A program made the position numbers and the translations under genes. Under the pieces are notes generated by a model. It saw nothing but the letters and a program-made list of their open reading frames with translations, had not been told where the DNA came from and made no database searches. A stretch of 32,018 nucleotides of DNA from Sphingomonas bacterium (lineage in GTDB: Bacteria; Pseudomonadota; Alphaproteobacteria; Sphingomonadales; Sphingomonadaceae). The DNA is taken from contig NZ_JAQGLJ010000064.1 of NCBI RefSeq assembly GCF_028292945.1, positions 1 through 32,018 on the forward strand, in the 5' to 3' direction. Shown piece after piece: positions 24,147-31,553 of the stretch (positions within the stretch are counted from its first letter, which is position 1; each line of letters begins with the position of its first letter).

Positions 24147-24706
24147 GCAGGCGTGATCGGAAAGAAGAAGCCGGCGCTCCAGACGCCCGGCACGTCCTCG
24201 TCCCCGGCCAGCGCGCGGTCGGCGAGCTCGTAATAAAGCGAGCGTGCGACCAGTGCCTCCAGCCCGCCGCGGACATGGAGGTAGGGGCGGGGCTCGTCGG
24301 GCGTGCCCGCGAAGCGAAGCGCGTGGTCGGCCCCGGCGGTGACGAGGTCGCCGGTGTTGAGGCGAAACGCCAGCCGCGTATCGCTGCCCTCTCCCTCCGC
24401 CTTCATCTCGACGGCGGTGAACGGCGCATCCTCGACCTCGATGCCAAGCTTTTCGACGGGCGTGACCAGGACGAAGCCACCGTCAGGCTCGCGACGCAGG
24501 ATGGTGGAGAAGAGCCGCACCATCGCCTCGCGACCGATCGGCGAACCCTGATGAAACCAGGTGCCGTCGCGTGCGATACGCATCTCGCTGTCGCCGCAGT
24601 GCGTCGGGTTCCAGCGCTCGACCGGGGGCAGCTTCTGCTCGGCGGCGAGTTGCGCGATTTCGGCCAGGCTGAGCGATGCTAGATCGGGAAGAGGCGCCAT
24701 GGGCAT
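24143..24706 (-). CDS. DUF1285 domain protein
   Basis: A 187-residue soluble protein of the DUF1285 family. Recognisable parts are PPVERWNPTHCGDSEMRIARDG with the conserved W-P-x-x-C-G-D-S-x-M-x-I, then DGTWFHQGSPIGREAMVRLFSTIL, and the later GYLVTP-type strand VLVTPVEKLGIEVEDAPF. The structure-based family has two beta-rich subdomains and no established enzyme activity. Start: ATG at 24706 (MPMAPLPD) or 24700 (MAPLPD), neither with a strong ribosome site. Its stop overlaps the Nudix start (ATGA). It follows the GNAT gene by 61 bases on the same strand. Confidence 0.85.
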   Translation of the reverse strand: MPMAPLPDLASLSLAEIAQLAAEQKLPPVERWNPTHCGDSEMRIARDGTWFHQGSPIGREAMVRLFSTILRREPDGGFVLVTPVEKLGIEVEDAPFTAVEMKAEGEGSDTRLAFRLNTGDLVTAGADHALRFAGTPDEPRPYLHVRGGLEALVARSLYYELADRALAGDEDVPGVWSAGFFFPITPA

Positions 24707-24767
24707 GCGTGGCAGGTAGGCTGGGTGGTACAGGGGAACAAGCCTGCTGCGGTGGGCGTGTCGCAGG

Positions 24768-25265
24768 TCATGCGGGTCCCAGAACTCCCGGGACGTCCGG
24801 AACCCGCACGCCGCGCGCCAGCAGTCGGCGCTGCTCCACGGGTCCCGGCAGCCGCCACCCACCTGTACGATCGGCGGAGAAGCCGAAGAAGCGACTATAA
24901 TATTCAGGGTCGCCGATCAGCACGAGGCCGTCGTCGCAGCCATGGGCGGTCGCCGCGAGCAGCGAGCGGGCCATCAGTTCCCGCCCGACCCCGTCACGCT
25001 GGCGCTCCGGCGCTACCGCGACCGGGCCGACCATCACCAACGGCACGCGCCCGCCCGCATCGGGGACGAAGCTGATCGGCCAACACTGGATGGAACCGAC
25101 CAGCTCACCGCGATCCATCGCCACGAAGCTCAGCGCCGTCACCGGTCGCGCCTCGCCGCGCACGGCATAGGCGGCCCGTTGCCGACGCTGCGGCTCGAAC
25201 GCACGATCGAGCAACGCCTCCACCGCCGCGTCGGCCACATCGGTAAGCGGCACCAATTCAATCAC
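24768..25265 (-). CDS. GNAT family N-acetyltransferase
   Basis: A 165-residue GCN5-related acetyltransferase of the YhbS-like type. The acetyl-CoA site is seen as VGPVAVAPERQRDGVGRELM (motif R/Q-x-x-G-x-G), followed by the beta5 strand LVLIGDPEYYSRFFGF, typical of YhbS relatives. Substrate is unknown. Translation starts at GTG 25265 (reads VIELVPLTD); an AAGG just before it and AGGA further up are possible ribosome sites. It diverges from folB over 96 bases and probably leads the DUF1285-Nudix-cca group. Confidence 0.85.
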   Translation of the reverse strand: MIELVPLTDVADAAVEALLDRAFEPQRRQRAAYAVRGEARPVTALSFVAMDRGELVGSIQCWPISFVPDAGGRVPLVMVGPVAVAPERQRDGVGRELMARSLLAATAHGCDDGLVLIGDPEYYSRFFGFSADRTGGWRLPGPVEQRRLLARGVRVPDVPGVLGPA

Positions 25266-25361
25266 AGCCTTCTGTCCTGCTCAGGAGGCGGCGCGCTGTA
25301 GCGGGGCGGTTCGTGAACGCAACCGGCTTTCCTGGCCGACGCCGCGTGCTAGGGCGCGGGG

Positions 25362-25730
25362 ATGGACGATCGACTTACCCTGGAAGTTCACGATCTGGAG
25401 GTCCGGGTCCTCACCGGAATCTATTCCGAAGAGACGCAACTGCCACAGCCGTTGCGAATATCGATGTCGGTCGATCTGGATTGTCCGCCGCGCTTTGCGC
25501 CTGACACGCGACTTGCCGAATCGAAGAACTATCTCGATCTCAAGCATGCGGCCACAACCGCGCTGCCCCCGGGCGTCCATTTCACGCTGATCGAGGGTGT
25601 TGCGGACCACATCTGCGAGACGTTGTTCCTGCAGGACCGCAGGGTGCGCAGCGTGACGGTGAAGATCGTCAAGCTCGCTATCGCCGAGGCCGGCGAAGCG
25701 ATCGGCGTCACGCTCGTCCGACACCGATGA
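25362..25730 (+). CDS. folB: Dihydroneopterin aldolase
   Basis: FolB splits dihydroneopterin to 6-hydroxymethyl-dihydropterin and glycolaldehyde in folate synthesis. The 122-residue product matches the family in length and layout: LEVHDLEVRVLTGIYSEE with the conserved Glu23/24, the active-site region NYLDLKHA (Tyr57), VHFTLIEGVADHICETLF and the C-terminal strand VTVKIVKLAIAEA with Lys104 in the place of the catalytic lysine (usually VxVxKPxA, here Leu replaces Pro). The ATG at 25362 has only a G-rich run before it. No other folate genes are next to it. Confidence 0.85.
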   Translation: MDDRLTLEVHDLEVRVLTGIYSEETQLPQPLRISMSVDLDCPPRFAPDTRLAESKNYLDLKHAATTALPPGVHFTLIEGVADHICETLFLQDRRVRSVTVKIVKLAIAEAGEAIGVTLVRHR

Positions 25731-25745
25731 TCCCGCTCTCCCGCC

Positions 25746-25764
25746 GCTGACGGGCCGCGTCAGC
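25746..25764. terminator. Small hairpin between convergent genes
   Basis: Seven-bp arms GCTGACG (25746-25752) and CGTCAGC (25758-25764) with a 5-base loop lie just after folB and across the stop codon of the minus-strand gene. It has no T-tract and is only a plausible terminator. Confidence 0.35.
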
Positions 25765-26593
25765 CTGACGTGCCACTGCGTCCACATGCGCCGAGCTGCG
25801 CCAGGACATAGCGGTAATCCTCCTGCGCCTTGACGGTGTCCGCCGGTGCAAGCTCGGCGGTGCTGAGAGCGGGAAGGGCTGCAGGCAGCGAGCAGGCGAG
25901 TCGATACCAGAGCAGCGTGTCCCGCGGCGGGGGCGCCGCAGCCTCGTCGACGATTTCCGACAGCGCGACCGCCCAGCGTGGCCGTTCGCCGGGCCGGCGC
26001 AGGACAATCAGCGATATCGGGCGATTGTCGGCAGTCTGCAGGAACACCTGCGTCTCGCCCTCGCCGGGCAGCGCGCCGGCAACGTGAAAAGCGTTGCCGA
26101 CGCCGGTTACGCGCGGCGCCGCGTCCGCGCTCAGCGCCTCGCGAACGATTGCGCGGACTTGCGCGTCCACGTCCGGCAGCCAGCGCAGCTGCGCATCCGG
26201 CGAGACAAGCTGAAGCTGACCCGCCACGGGCGTCGGCCGCGCGAACAGCAACACGCGCGCCTTCTTCAGTGACGGCAGTTTGCCGCGCAGGTCCGGTCGG
26301 ACGTCAAGCAGATAACCGACGCGCGGGGGCAATCCGTCCGCCCCCCGGATGAGCTGTCGCACCTCCGCCTCGACATAGAGCCGGACGAGCCCCGCCGGCA
26401 CGTTCGCCACGTCCTTGCTTTTCAGCCTTGTTGTCGAACGAACGACCGCGTCGCCGATCACCGGCGCGGCCAGCACCAGATCGGTCAGGTCGGCGTAACC
26501 GGGCGCAGCCACCCCGGTCGCCGGCTGGGTCGCGCCGATGGCAGGCGTGGCCAGAGCCGCAAGGAAAACGAGAAGGCGCAGGGGAGTGGGCAT
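25760..26593 (-). CDS. Exported protein of unknown function
   Basis: A 277-residue protein I do not recognise. It begins with a signal peptide (MPTPLRLLVFLAALATPAIGA, likely cut near residue 20). The mature part has alternating beta-like strands, for example GLVRLYVEAEVRQLIRGADG, RVGYLLDVRPDLRGKLPSLKKARVLLFARP and QVFLQTADNRPISLIVLRR, and a Cys near the middle of the C-terminal part (YRLACSLPAALPAL) and one near the end (QLGACGRSG), which could form a disulphide in the periplasm. The ATG at 26593 is chosen because it starts the signal peptide; the frame runs to 26836 across the tonB start but without sense. It diverges from tonB, which may be chance. Probably a conserved sphingomonad hypothetical protein. 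Confidence 0.75.
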   Translation of the reverse strand: MPTPLRLLVFLAALATPAIGATQPATGVAAPGYADLTDLVLAAPVIGDAVVRSTTRLKSKDVANVPAGLVRLYVEAEVRQLIRGADGLPPRVGYLLDVRPDLRGKLPSLKKARVLLFARPTPVAGQLQLVSPDAQLRWLPDVDAQVRAIVREALSADAAPRVTGVGNAFHVAGALPGEGETQVFLQTADNRPISLIVLRRPGERPRWAVALSEIVDEAAAPPPRDTLLWYRLACSLPAALPALSTAELAPADTVKAQEDYRYVLAQLGACGRSGTSG

Positions 26594-26616
26594 ATCCGGA
26601 GGGCTACCGCCCCCTA

Positions 26617-26650
26617 CCTGAACCGCCAAGCAACAAAGTTGCGGTTCAGG
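26617..26650. repeat. Inverted repeat in the tonB upstream region
   Basis: Perfect 10-bp arms CCTGAACCGC (26617-26626) and GCGGTTCAGG (26641-26650) around 14 bases. It lies 24 bases before the start of the minus-strand exported protein and 160 before tonB, in the largest gap of the window (218 bases). It could be a leader hairpin of the minus-strand gene or an operator. No T-tract follows. The rest of the gap holds a small CTGTG-TCG-CACAG symmetry (26710-26722) and a T7 run (26747-26753); I see no AT-rich Fur-like site. Confidence 0.4.
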
Positions 26651-26811
26651 ACCGGACAGGTCACCACCGACAAAGCGTTTGCGTGTCGTTCCACGCGCGG
26701 ATAGACGGGCTGTGTCGCACAGGGATACAACCCCCGGTGCGGACGTTTTTTTCACTCCGGACCTCACTTTCGTCGTGCGAACGCGGAAGAACAAGGGAGA
26801 GTACGAGCCGA

Positions 26812-27492
26812 ATGGCCTACGCTGATCGTGATACATCCGGCAGTCGCATCGTGGCGATCTTCATCGTCTGCCTCATTGTGGCAGCCGTCGGCTACGCATT
26901 CGTAACCGGCCTTGCACAGGACTTTACCAAGAAGGTCGCCAAGGACCTGAACGTGTTCGACGTGGCGCCGCCGCCGCCGCCGCCGCCGCCGGAGGAACCG
27001 CCACCCCCGCCGCCCGATCAGCAGCTGGAACCACCGCCCGTGGTGTCGCCGCCGCCGATCGTGCAGACGAACATCGCGCCTCCTCCGATGGTGGTGACAC
27101 AGCCCAATCCCCCGCCGGTCTATGTGCCGACGCCAACGGCCCCGCCGCCGTCACCGCCCGCTCCTCCGCCCGCGCCGCCGGCACCGCCGCGCGTCTCGCA
27201 GGCGGCCGGTCTGAAGGGTGACGTCGGTCGATTCTTCGGCGCGGACAGTTATCCACCTGCCGCACAGCGCGCTGGGGCACAGGGCCGGGTCGTCGCTCGT
27301 CTTACCGTCGGTACGGACGGGCGGGTCACCGACTGCAACGTGACCAGCTCCAGCGGCAACGACGACCTGGACTCGACGACCTGCCGCATTGCTCGCAGCC
27401 GGGTGCGGTTCACCGCTGCGAAGGATGACAGCGGGCAGCCGATGTCGTCGACCTACACACTTCCGGTTCGCTGGGTGTTGCCGCAGGATTGA
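26812..27492 (+). CDS. tonB: TonB energy transducer
   Basis: TonB spans the periplasm and passes energy from ExbB-ExbD to outer-membrane TonB-dependent receptors. The 226-residue product has an N-terminal membrane anchor (about 12-33, RIVAIFIVCLIVAAVGYAFV), a long Pro-rich rod (53-127) with a run of eight prolines, and a C-terminal TonB domain (about 138-226) with YPPAAQRAGAQGRVVARLTV, DGRVTDCNVTSSSG and LPVRWVLP. Cys175 and Cys191 could form a disulphide. The ATG at 26812 has AAGGGAGA about 12 bases before it; the open frame back to 26428 has no sense. It leads exbB-exbD-exbD on the same strand. It is the only transporter-energising set in view and may serve the many receptors typical of sphingomonads. 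Confidence 0.95.
   Translation: MAYADRDTSGSRIVAIFIVCLIVAAVGYAFVTGLAQDFTKKVAKDLNVFDVAPPPPPPPPEEPPPPPPDQQLEPPPVVSPPPIVQTNIAPPPMVVTQPNPPPVYVPTPTAPPPSPPAPPPAPPAPPRVSQAAGLKGDVGRFFGADSYPPAAQRAGAQGRVVARLTVGTDGRVTDCNVTSSSGNDDLDSTTCRIARSRVRFTAAKDDSGQPMSSTYTLPVRWVLPQD
26968..26991 (+). repeat. (CCG)8 trinucleotide run in tonB
   Basis: Eight perfect CCG units encode Pro53-Pro60 of TonB. As the unit is one codon long, slippage would change the length of the proline rod without breaking the frame. Confidence 0.8.
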
Positions 27493-27557
27493 GAGTAACA
27501 GCGGCGGGCATCGACCCGCCGTCTTGACCCCCCATACGCTAAAGGACTGACCCGACC

Positions 27558-28376
27558 ATGCTGATCACCACTCTCGCAGCCGGCGCGGCCGGCACCGAAC
27601 AATACGGCCTCATGAAGGCGCTGGAGGAGGGCGGTCCGATCTCCTGGTCCACCTTCATCATCCTGGTAACGATGCTGGTGGTGTCGTTGTACATCATGTT
27701 CACCAAGCTGTTCGAGCAGCAGAAGATCCGCAACCAGTACAAGCGGGTGCACCAGAGCTTCTGGGCGTCCAACTCGCTGCGCGAAGGCGCCGCCAAGCTC
27801 GAGAAGAATTCCGCCTACCGCCAGATCGTCGACGATGGCCTGGCCGCGCAGGAGCAGCACACCAAGCTGACCGATCCGGTCGAGGCGCATGACTGGCTGC
27901 ACGGCTCGCTTGCGCGCTCGGAGGCATCTATCAATTCGCAGCTGAACGCCGGCCTTGCGTTCCTGGGCACGGTCGGCGCGACCGCGCCGTTCATTGGGCT
28001 GTTCGGCACCGTGGTCGGCATCTATCGCGCACTGATCGCGATCGGTGCCTCCGGCCAGGCTTCGATCGACAAGGTCGCGGGGCCGGTCGGCGAGGCGCTC
28101 ATCATGACCGCGCTCGGCCTGATCGTCGCCGTCCCGGCGGTGCTCGGCTATAACTGGCTCCAGCGCCGCAACAAGTCGATCTCCGAGGACCTCTCGTCCT
28201 TTTCCAATGACGTGCTGGGCTTTCTTGCCTCGAACGGCGCGGTAAAGCCGACGATGCGCTCGACTGCCGGCGCTACGACGACGACCGCCGGTGCCGCTGC
28301 GGTCAAGACACCGGCGCGGACCACCACGGGTTCGTCGACGATGGGTTCGACGGGCGCCAATCCTTCGCAGAGCTGA
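27558..28376 (+). CDS. exbB: ExbB proton channel subunit (MotA/TolQ/ExbB family)
   Basis: ExbB forms the pentameric proton channel that, with ExbD, drives TonB. The 272-residue product has three hydrophobic helices: about 32-49 (TFIILVTMLVVSLYIMFTK), then after a cytoplasmic loop the family core NAGLAFLGTVGATAPFIGLFGTVVGIY and finally GEALIMTALGLIVAVPAVLGYNWLQRR. The segments GTVGATAPFIGLFGTV and EALIMTALGLIVAVPAV are diagnostic. A C-terminal tail of about 50 residues is rich in Thr, Ala and Ser and is probably disordered. AAAGGA precedes the ATG at 27558. It follows tonB by 65 bases, and exbD follows after 106 bases containing a hairpin. Confidence 0.95.
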   Translation: MLITTLAAGAAGTEQYGLMKALEEGGPISWSTFIILVTMLVVSLYIMFTKLFEQQKIRNQYKRVHQSFWASNSLREGAAKLEKNSAYRQIVDDGLAAQEQHTKLTDPVEAHDWLHGSLARSEASINSQLNAGLAFLGTVGATAPFIGLFGTVVGIYRALIAIGASGQASIDKVAGPVGEALIMTALGLIVAVPAVLGYNWLQRRNKSISEDLSSFSNDVLGFLASNGAVKPTMRSTAGATTTTAGAAAVKTPARTTTGSSTMGSTGANPSQS

Positions 28377-28382
28377 TCGTCC

Positions 28383-28417
28383 GAACGGCCGGCGTGTCCA
28401 GATGCGCCGGCCGGTTC
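28383..28417 (+). promoter_or_regulatory. Intercistronic hairpin between exbB and exbD
   Basis: CGGCCGGCG (28386-28394) pairs with CGCCGGCCG (28405-28413) across a 10-base loop, and after one bulged G the stem goes on for 3 bp (GAA with TTC): 12 bp in total, all GC in the core. It begins 7 bases after the exbB stop. With no T-tract, a 3'-end-protecting or partially terminating element is more likely than a full terminator. Confidence 0.6.
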
Positions 28418-28482
28418 TGATGCCGGACAGTTTCGAAGGCTAAGGTCGACCTCGATCGACCGCAACAAGGACAGTTTTTCCG

Positions 28483-28962
28483 ATGGCCATGAGTGTAGGT
28501 GGCGACGAAGCCGAGACCATGTCGGACATCAACACGACGCCGCTGGTCGACGTCATGCTGGTTCTGCTGATCATCTTTCTCATTGCGGTGCCGGTGGTCG
28601 TACAGTCGGTGAAGCTGAAGCTGCCGGACGTGCGCTTCGATCCCACCGAGACGAAGCCTGAGAATGTCTCGCTCTCCGTAGTCCAGGACACTGGCGGCAA
28701 TTGCCAGGTTTACTGGGGAATGACACAGGTCGGGCATCAGGAACTGACGCAGCGTGCCGTGGACAAGCTGAAGGCAGAGATCGCGCGTCAGGGTGGTATC
28801 GGCAACCCCGATCTGGAGCTGCCGGAGGTCCATATCCGCGCGGACATCAACGTGCCGTGGCAGTGCGTCGGCGGCGCGATCTATAACATGCAACGCGCGG
28901 GATTTGCCAAGGTCGGCTTCATTTCCGAACCGGCTGCGACAGGCAATGCTCCGCGGCTGTAA
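28483..28962 (+). CDS. exbD: ExbD/TolR family biopolymer transport protein (first copy)
   Basis: ExbD is the one-helix partner of ExbB; the Asp in its helix carries protons. In this 159-residue protein the motif INTTPLVDVMLVLLIIFLIA (16-35) puts the essential Asp at residue 23. The periplasmic domain (about 45-155) is of ExbD type but has two Cys (NCQVYW and WQCVGG) that the second copy lacks, which may form a disulphide or a redox-sensitive feature. Starts ATG 28483 (or 28489). The second exbD follows after 40 bases. Two exbD genes after tonB-exbB are also known in Xanthomonas and sphingomonads. Confidence 0.93.
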   Translation: MAMSVGGDEAETMSDINTTPLVDVMLVLLIIFLIAVPVVVQSVKLKLPDVRFDPTETKPENVSLSVVQDTGGNCQVYWGMTQVGHQELTQRAVDKLKAEIARQGGIGNPDLELPEVHIRADINVPWQCVGGAIYNMQRAGFAKVGFISEPAATGNAPRL

Positions 28963-29002
28963 CGTTGCATGCTCGGCAAATAGTTTCAGGAGTTAGTTCG
29001 AC

Positions 29003-29431
29003 ATGGCAGTGAGCGGCGGCAAAGACGACGGCGGCCCGATGGTGGATCTGAACATGACGCCGTTGATCGACGTCCTGTTGGTACTGATCATCATGTTCAT
29101 CATCACCATCCCCGTCCAGACGCATGCGGTGAAGGTAGACCTTCCGGTGCAGAGCAACGACAACCGGCCGCCTCCGGTCGACCCGACGAAGAACAAGATC
29201 ACGATCGACCCGGCTGGGGCGATTGCTTGGAACGGGGTACCGGTGAATGACGCGACGTTGGCGGGATATCTTGTCCAGAGCGCCGGCATCGTTCCCGAAC
29301 CCGAGCTGCACTTTCAGCCCGATGCGCAAGCGCGGTACGAGGTGGTAGACCGGACGCTGGCGGTGATCAAACGCTCGCCGATCACCAAGCTGGGCTTCAT
29401 CGGCAACGAGCAATATTACAGTAAGTTCTAA
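29003..29431 (+). CDS. exbD: ExbD/TolR family biopolymer transport protein (second copy)
   Basis: A 142-residue ExbD with the motif LNMTPLIDVLLVLIIMFIIT (16-35); the proton-carrying Asp is residue 23, the same place as in the first copy. The periplasmic part (about 45-142) is shorter, has no Cys and ends EQYYSKF. The N-terminal regions of the two copies are clearly related (both Met-Ala start, GG-rich, M-x-D-x-N-x-T-P) while the periplasmic parts have diverged, which suggests an old duplication with separate partners or roles. CAGGAG lies about 11 bases before the ATG at 29003. A terminator follows. Confidence 0.93.
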   Translation: MAVSGGKDDGGPMVDLNMTPLIDVLLVLIIMFIITIPVQTHAVKVDLPVQSNDNRPPPVDPTKNKITIDPAGAIAWNGVPVNDATLAGYLVQSAGIVPEPELHFQPDAQARYEVVDRTLAVIKRSPITKLGFIGNEQYYSKF

Positions 29432-29499
29432 GTGGGCGAGCCAGTCAGCAGTCATCAGGCTGACGATCTGCGGCACGGTTACAAGGTCGGATGATGGCA

Positions 29500-29534
29500 G
29501 GGCGGGCGCGGGTTGAACCGTTGCCCGCCCTTTT
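29500..29534 (+). terminator. Intrinsic terminator of the tonB-exbBDD operon
   Basis: GGGCGGGC (29500-29507) pairs with GCCCGCCC (29523-29530), followed directly by TTTTCGTTT. It sits 69 bases after the last exbD stop and about 50 before the end of the convergent dapE gene. A further short inverted repeat (GTCAGC 29444-29449, GCTGAC 29459-29464) lies just before it. Confidence 0.85.
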
Positions 29535-29584
29535 CGTTTAGATGATCGAGGGTCAGCCGTTCAGCGCAGTACTCGGACGCTCGC

Positions 29585-30742
29585 TCAAGCGTGGCGTCCC
29601 GCGGCAGTGTCGGTCGGGATCGCTCCCCCGGCGCTGACCCGTCGCAGCACGGCCACGTAAATGCTTGCCAACGCATGTAGATCTTCCACCGCAATCGCCT
29701 CGTCTACCATGTGCATCGTCGCGTTGATCAGACCCAGCTCGATGACCGGACAGAGCGCGACCAGGAAGCGCGCGTCCGACGTGCCGCCGCTGGTGGACAG
29801 CGCCGGCGCCTGACCAGTCACCTCCGCCACGGCACCGCTTAGAAGGATCGAGAGCGGGCCGGGTGCGGTCAGGAAGGCTTCCCCAGCAATGCGATGATCT
29901 ATGATCGCCTCGGGCGCGTGCAGCCGCACGGTCGCGGAGAGACGCTCGATCAATTCAGGTCCACGATGAAGATCGTTGAAGCGGATGGAAAGCCGCCCCT
30001 TCGCGCGGCCCGGAATGACGTTGCCGGTCGGGTTGCCGACTTCAAGATCGGTGAACTCTATGTTCGAGGCCTGAAACCAGTCGGTGCCTTCGTCCAGCAC
30101 TAGCGCGTCGATCGCCGCCAGCGCACGGATCAGCTTGGGTACGGGGTTGTCCGCCAGCTGGGGATAGGCGACGTGACCCTGCCTGCCTGGCACATCGATC
30201 CACATATACGCCGAACCACGCCGACCAATCTTTACCGTGTCGCCAAGTCTCGCGACCGACGTCGGCTCGCCAACCAGGCAGAAATCCGGCCTGATGCCGC
30301 GCGCTGCCATGCGCTCGATTAGCGCACGGGTGCCATAGAGCGCTGGCCCTTCTTCATCGCCGGTGATGATCAGCGCGACGTGCGCATCGGGCAGAGCCGC
30401 GCAGGCGGCGACGAATGCCGCCACCGCGCCCTTCATGTCGCACGCGCCGCGACCGTACAGCATGCCCCCCCGGACCTCGCCCGACCACGGCGAATCCGTC
30501 CAGCCCTCACCGGGGGGAACCACATCGAGGTGACCCGCGAACGCGAACATCGGTCCGGAACCAGCGCGCAGGGCCAGCAGGTTCTCCACCGGACCGCTCG
30601 GTGGTTCACCCGAAACGAAGCGGTCGACCTCGAACCCCAGCGGCACCAGGGCAGCTTCCAGGATGTCGAACACCGCGCCCCGCGCTGGCGTCACGCTGTC
30701 ACAGGCGATCAGCTGCCGGAGAAGGGCGACGACATCGATCAC
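29585..30742 (-). CDS. dapE: Succinyl-diaminopimelate desuccinylase
   Basis: DapE removes succinate from N-succinyl-LL-diaminopimelate in lysine and peptidoglycan-precursor synthesis. The 385-residue M20 zinc peptidase has its metal site visible: His71 and Asp73 in AGHLDVVPPGEGW, Asp102 in GRGACDMKGAVAAF, Glu130/Glu131 in ITGDEEGPALYGT, then VGEPTS and a late SGGTSDARF, with the final His in the NATMHMVDE segment. ATG at 30742 overlaps the stop of the GST-like gene by 4 bases (ATGA). The C-terminus carries a short extra tail (SAGGAIPTDTAAGRHA). Confidence 0.97.
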   Translation of the reverse strand: MIDVVALLRQLIACDSVTPARGAVFDILEAALVPLGFEVDRFVSGEPPSGPVENLLALRAGSGPMFAFAGHLDVVPPGEGWTDSPWSGEVRGGMLYGRGACDMKGAVAAFVAACAALPDAHVALIITGDEEGPALYGTRALIERMAARGIRPDFCLVGEPTSVARLGDTVKIGRRGSAYMWIDVPGRQGHVAYPQLADNPVPKLIRALAAIDALVLDEGTDWFQASNIEFTDLEVGNPTGNVIPGRAKGRLSIRFNDLHRGPELIERLSATVRLHAPEAIIDHRIAGEAFLTAPGPLSILLSGAVAEVTGQAPALSTSGGTSDARFLVALCPVIELGLINATMHMVDEAIAVEDLHALASIYVAVLRRVSAGGAIPTDTAAGRHA

Positions 30743-31422
30743 GGCGTCTTCGTGTCGGTGGGCGTCGGCTGCTCATACTGCTCGATCACCCACTCCTCCT
30801 CCTGCGCTTCGGCGATCCACTGCTGCATCCAGGGATGCTGGATCATCGCCTCGCAATAACCGGCGGCGAAGCGCGGGACGGGGAGCTGATAGGTGAGCAG
30901 TCGCGTCACCACAGGGGCGAACATGATGTCCGCAGCACCGAACTCGCCGAACAGGAAGTCGCCGCCGCCGCCGAATCGCGCGCGCGCCTGCGCCCAGAGC
31001 TGCATGATCCGCTGCAGGTCGGCGAACACGTCCTCATCGGGGCGCTGCGCCGGGAAGATCTGGCGCACGTTCATGGAATGCTTGCGGCGCAAAGCGGCGA
31101 AGCTGGAATGCATCTCCGCCGCCATGGACCGCGCCATCGCCCGGGCGGCGTCGTCGGGGGGCCAGAAACGGTCGCGGCCTGCCTTGTCGGCGAGATACTC
31201 GACGATGGCCAGGCTGTCCCACACGACCACCTCGTCGCCGTCCCACAGGACGGGCACCTTGCCGCCGGAAGGTGCGAACTCGTCACCCTGTCGACGCTGG
31301 TTCCAGTCGGCGTCGTACATCGGCACGACCACCTCCTCGAACGGCAGCCCCGACTGCTTGCACGCGAGCCAGCCGCGCAGCGACCAGGATGAATAGGCCT
31401 TGTTGCCGATGATGAGCTTCAT
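30739..31422 (-). CDS. Glutathione S-transferase family protein
   Basis: A 227-residue GST-like protein. The N-terminal thioredoxin-like domain reads MKLIIGNKAYSSWSLRGWLA (likely catalytic Ser in YSSWS), with the glutathione-binding GGKVPVLWDGDEVVVWDSLAI (cis-Pro in KVPVL and the D-S of the gamma-glutamyl site). The C-terminal helical domain follows with FGAADIMFAPVVTRLL. YSSWSLR proteins of this kind form their own GST branch; substrate unknown. ATG at 31422; the frame extends to 31470 without sense. Coupled to dapE downstream, with the end of engB 131 bases upstream; that gap holds nothing I can name. Confidence 0.88.
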   Translation of the reverse strand: MKLIIGNKAYSSWSLRGWLACKQSGLPFEEVVVPMYDADWNQRRQGDEFAPSGGKVPVLWDGDEVVVWDSLAIVEYLADKAGRDRFWPPDDAARAMARSMAAEMHSSFAALRRKHSMNVRQIFPAQRPDEDVFADLQRIMQLWAQARARFGGGGDFLFGEFGAADIMFAPVVTRLLTYQLPVPRFAAGYCEAMIQHPWMQQWIAEAQEEEWVIEQYEQPTPTDTKTP

Positions 31423-31553
31423 GGCTGAGCGCTTAGCGCCTCGCGGCGGGCGTCGCCAGCCGTTCCCCACGCTGGTTCACCGCCTGCAAGGCTCCGCGCG
31501 ATAATCGGCCTTAGAGCCGCTTGCCTCGTGGAAGGTCGGTCAGGGGCTGCGGG

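Noticed and set aside
26428..26811. N-terminal extension of tonB by 128 codons
   Set aside because: It would bury the membrane anchor and overlap the divergent exported protein; the ATG at 26812 gives the normal TonB start.
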